A stretch of DNA of 6,712 nt from JACQKD01 sp964614265. GTDB taxonomy: Bacteria > Patescibacteriota > Minisyncoccia > Phycocordibacterales > UBA918. How positions within the stretch are numbered: the first letter of the stretch is position 1; each line of letters begins with the position of its first letter. The notes under the pieces are model-generated. The model saw only the letters and a program-made list of their open reading frames with translations, was not told where the DNA came from and made no database searches. Made by a program: the position numbers and the translations under genes. Location of the stretch: the NCBI GenBank assembly GCA_964614265.1, contig CAZTKT010000036.1, positions 1 to 6,712 on the forward strand, given 5' to 3'. This document shows positions 5,303 through 6,712 of the stretch, in pieces.

Positions 5303-5902
5303 TCATAACAGAAACGTCTTGCAAAAATACCTTCGATGGAGATCAGAGAGACCCTCTGTGGCAATGCGCTGTCGGTGGAGGAGCGTCCCGTAACCCTTGT
5401 GCTGGTCGAAAGCATAACGTTGATACTGTTTTGCAATACGAACCATATACCGATCGCGAGTAACTTTTGCCACAATGGATGCAAGAGAAATAATCGGCTC
5501 TGTTTGATCGCCTCGAATGATGGTCTGTTGATCCACGCACTTCACTGGCGCAGAAAGGAGTCCGTCAAGACGCACCGCAACATTAGTTGGCACATACCTG
5601 GCAGATTTTTCCAGAGATGCAAGGGCGCGGGCGACGGCCAAGGCCGTCGCCCGCGTAATCCCCACCCGATCAATCATCTTTGCTCCAACCATCGCAACTT
5701 TAAAATCAATTATCCCTTCTTTTTGCAATCCTCGCGCGAGCGCATAAATGCGCTCGCGCTCCTTCGCCGACAACTGTTTTGAATCCTTCACTCCCGGAAT
5801 ACACACAAAATCAAAATCGTGTCGCACAAGCGCAACGCCGACCGCCACCGGCCCCGCAAGTGCCCCTCTACCTGCTTCATCAACACCAATAAGAAATTGC
5901 AT
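5303..5902 (-). CDS. rnhB: Ribonuclease HII
   Basis: RNase HII cuts the RNA strand of RNA:DNA hybrids and removes single ribonucleotides from DNA. With the start chosen here it is 199 aa, normal for the family. It begins with the IGVDEAGRG motif (D8, E9), followed by DSKQLS (about 40-45), LDG (D113), RGD (D132), the ASIVAKVTRDRYM helix (D150) and HKGYGT; the D-E-D-D active site is complete. I start at the ATG at 5900-5902 because the protein then begins MQFLIGVDEAG like other members and because TATACT lies exactly 6 bases upstream. A GTG at 5918-5920 would add six residues but has no SD and would put that -10 inside the gene. Two perfect GC-rich inverted repeats lie within the coding region (5626-5655 and 5734-5759). 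The terminator at 5946-5976 separates it from the upstream gene. Confidence 0.95.
   Translation of the reverse strand: MQFLIGVDEAGRGALAGPVAVGVALVRHDFDFVCIPGVKDSKQLSAKERERIYALARGLQKEGIIDFKVAMVGAKMIDRVGITRATALAVARALASLEKSARYVPTNVAVRLDGLLSAPVKCVDQQTIIRGDQTEPIISLASIVAKVTRDRYMVRIAKQYQRYAFDQHKGYGTLLHRQRIATEGLSDLHRRYFCKTFLL
5626..5655. repeat. Perfect 14-bp inverted repeat inside rnhB
   Basis: The arm CGCGGGCGACGGCC (5626-5639) is exactly complementary to GGCCGTCGCCCGCG (5642-5655), with only AA between them. It encodes the Ala/Arg-rich stretch TRATALAVARA of RNase HII, which aligns with the normal family helix, so it is not an inserted element. The mRNA could form a very stable hairpin here. Confidence 0.85.
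5734..5759. repeat. Perfect 12-bp inverted repeat inside rnhB
   Basis: GCGCGAGCGCAT (5734-5745) is exactly complementary to ATGCGCTCGCGC (5748-5759), again with AA at the centre. It encodes the RERIYALAR stretch of RNase HII. It lies 78 bases from the 14-bp repeat and has the same architecture, though the arm sequences differ. Confidence 0.85.
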
Positions 5903-5908
5903 ACAAAG

Positions 5909-5937
5909 AGTATAGATCACAAAGAGCGGTCTGTATA
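5909..5937 (-). promoter_or_regulatory. rnhB promoter, leaderless
   Basis: TATACT (5909-5914, 5/6) lies exactly 6 bases before the ATG at 5902, so the predicted transcription start is the A of the ATG. At 17 bp upstream there is a weak -35, TATACA (5932-5937, 4/6). No SD is present. Confidence 0.5.
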
Positions 5938-5945
5938 AATAACAA

Positions 5946-5976
5946 AACCACGTCTGGGAAATACACAGACGTGGTT
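5946..5976 (-). terminator. Hairpin terminator after the secreted-protein gene
   Basis: AACCACGTCTG (5946-5956) and CAGACGTGGTT (5966-5976) form a perfect 11-bp stem with a 9-base loop. On the minus strand the stem runs into TTTTGTTATTT, a T-rich tail, so it fits a Rho-independent terminator for the gene at 6049-6528 and insulates rnhB. Confidence 0.75.
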
Positions 5977-6002
5977 ATAACAATTTCTACACTTTTCTTG
6001 AT

Positions 6003-6034
6003 AGCAAGTAGAGACAATGTTGTGTCTACTTGCT
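6003..6034. repeat. 10-bp inverted repeat just after the secreted-protein stop
   Basis: AGCAAGTAGA (6003-6012) pairs with TCTACTTGCT (6025-6034); after one G-G mismatch, ACA and TGT add three more pairs. It lies 14 bases downstream of the stop codon and before the terminator. No T run follows on either strand, so it may be a 3' stabilising structure rather than a second terminator. Confidence 0.6.
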
Positions 6035-6048
6035 CTCAATGTGCTTCT

Positions 6049-6528
6049 CTATTTCAGGACATTCGCATTTAGAAGGCGAGCGTACTCACCCTTAGAGAGG
6101 TTCTTCCCCGCAGCTTCTCTGACATCTGAGTCAGAGAAGTAAATCGGTCCTTCAAAACAGGGTTCCATCGGACGACGGTTCCCCTTCATGATCCTATCAA
6201 CACATTCATGCGAGAGGGTCACGACCAGTGAGCCACCCGGCTCCCGTAAAAAAACTAGTGCGTATTCGTCTCGAGCCCCCGTTCGCGTGCTTCGTAGCAG
6301 AAGCACCGAGGGCCCCTCGACTGAATCTTTGTACCCACTCCACCCCCCGATAAGAAACCCCTGGCCCCCCGCGCTTCCAACCATCACATATACAAGATTA
6401 GCAACCTCTTGGTTGCTCACTAACGCGGGCATTGGTGGTAGCTCTGCGTGCACACAATGTACACACAGAGGGGTCAACAACGCCACCACCGCCACTACTG
6501 TCGTAATTATCACGCGACTAACCTTCAT
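6049..6528 (-). CDS. Orphan secreted protein with signal peptide, 159 aa
   Basis: I recognise no family. From the ATG at 6526-6528 the protein starts MKVSRVIITT, followed by a hydrophobic core (VVAVVALL) and a plausible signal peptidase I site after VHA (residue 28), so export is likely. There is no good lipobox. The mature part (about 131 aa) includes a Gly-rich segment (GSAGGQGFLIGGWSG), alternating hydrophobic stretches suggesting beta strands (PSVLLLRS, YALVFLRE, SLVVTLS), and two Cys (109 and 124) that could form a disulfide. The start is fixed by AGGAGG 6 bases upstream; a TTG at 6550-6552 would add eight residues and put the SD inside the gene. It has its own promoter (6618-6646) and terminator (5946-5976), so it is a single-gene unit. 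It is the only exported product I can see here. Confidence 0.8.
   Translation of the reverse strand: MKVSRVIITTVVAVVALLTPLCVHCVHAELPPMPALVSNQEVANLVYVMVGSAGGQGFLIGGWSGYKDSVEGPSVLLLRSTRTGARDEYALVFLREPGGSLVVTLSHECVDRIMKGNRRPMEPCFEGPIYFSDSDVREAAGKNLSKGEYARLLNANVLK
6114..6139. repeat. 10-bp inverted repeat within the secreted-protein gene
   Basis: CTTCTCTGAC (6114-6123) and GTCAGAGAAG (6130-6139) are exact complements with a 6-base centre. The repeat lies in the coding sequence for YFSDSDVREA near the C-terminus. Confidence 0.7.
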
Positions 6529-6534
6529 CAGAAA

Positions 6535-6540
6535 CCTCCT
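6535..6540 (-). promoter_or_regulatory. Consensus SD that fixes the secreted-protein start
   Basis: AGGAGG on the minus strand ends 6 bases before the ATG at 6528, a full consensus ribosome binding site. It favours that ATG over the upstream in-frame TTG at 6550-6552. Confidence 0.8.
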
Positions 6541-6617
6541 CCAAGAACCCAATTACAACCAAAGAAGCCCTGCCCATGCTACCCGAGGTGTAGTGGGAGG
6601 ACCTCTACTCTCCGCCT

Positions 6618-6646
6618 ATGGTATCATACATACTATAATTTGTCAA
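6618..6646 (-). promoter_or_regulatory. Sigma70-like promoter for the secreted-protein gene
   Basis: A perfect -35 TTGACA (6641-6646), a 17-bp spacer and TACCAT (6618-6623, 4/6) with an upstream TGA that makes an extended -10. The expected start near 6611 gives a leader of about 80 bases containing the AGGAGG site, unlike the leaderless housekeeping genes. Confidence 0.6.
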
Positions 6647-6712
6647 TAGCACCCCAAGTAACTCTCCACACCTCCCACCACCCCTCTTCTTCCACGTCAA
6701 TCTTGACCTTGA
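6633..6712 (-). CDS. Possible C-terminal end of an upstream gene (partial)
   Basis: One minus-strand frame is open from the window edge to a TAG at 6633-6635. It would encode the last 25 residues of a protein, ending GWWEVWRVTWGAIDKL, unusually rich in Trp. The composition is purine-rich on the coding strand, like its neighbours. The promoter of the secreted-protein gene overlaps its last codons. It is too short for a family call, and an open frame by chance is possible. Confidence 0.35.
   Translation of the reverse strand, partial: KVKIDVEEEGWWEVWRVTWGAIDKL

Noticed and set aside
5903..5920. GTG start extending rnhB by six codons
   Set aside because: It lacks an SD and would place the TATACT -10 element inside the gene; the ATG at 5902 gives the usual family N-terminus.
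6188..6649. Plus-strand ORF of 153 codons opposite the secreted-protein gene
   Set aside because: The minus strand has a promoter, consensus SD, signal peptide and terminator; the plus frame has none of these.

Overview
The window looks like a core housekeeping stretch of a Patescibacteria (CPR) genome, most probably a Parcubacteria-type lineage. The basis is my recall of typical protein forms in that group, not a search: a short SMC with full ATPase heads but no normal hinge, an L32 N-terminus of the form RMRHTRS...RRSHHAL, a NusB beginning NRHLSRSIVLQSLFEWD, and an RNase III with LANTFEA in its second acidic motif. All supported genes lie on the minus strand, so the layout below runs from high to low coordinates.

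At 6633-6712 there may be the last 26 codons of an unknown gene. A sigma70-like promoter (6618-6646) and a strong Shine-Dalgarno (SD) site lead into an orphan secreted protein (6049-6528), which is closed by a hairpin terminator (5946-5976). Next come rnhB (RNase HII, 5303-5902), rpmF (ribosomal protein L32 with a long charged tail, 4820-5203), a NusB protein fused to a Nudix domain (3821-4726), rnc (RNase III, 3108-3809), a previously uncalled 49-codon gene (2904-3053) that may be coupled to a 29-codon ORF (2818-2907), smc (437-2749) and a 64-codon orphan (160-354). Positions 1-159 hold no supported gene.

The functional theme is ribosome and RNA metabolism (L32, NusB for rRNA antitermination, RNase III for rRNA processing, RNase HII for RNA:DNA hybrids) followed by chromosome organisation (SMC). 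nusB and rnc are 11 bases apart and almost certainly share a transcript.

Three points stand out. First, smc, rpmF and rnhB have no SD, but each has a good -10 hexamer only 6 to 9 bases before its ATG, which predicts leaderless mRNAs; the small and secreted genes use SD sites instead. Second, rnhB contains two perfect GC-rich inverted repeats (14 bp and 12 bp arms, each with a 2-base centre), and three more perfect 10-11 bp inverted repeats lie within the next 400 bases. Third, several proteins depart from textbook form: the SMC hinge is replaced by a short helical stretch, an RNase III metal ligand is Asn, the Nudix box lacks one Glu, and NusB and Nudix are fused. I see no mobile element, tRNA, rRNA or CRISPR array. 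None of this is clearly a new biological system; the leaderless pattern and the inverted repeats are the best leads.
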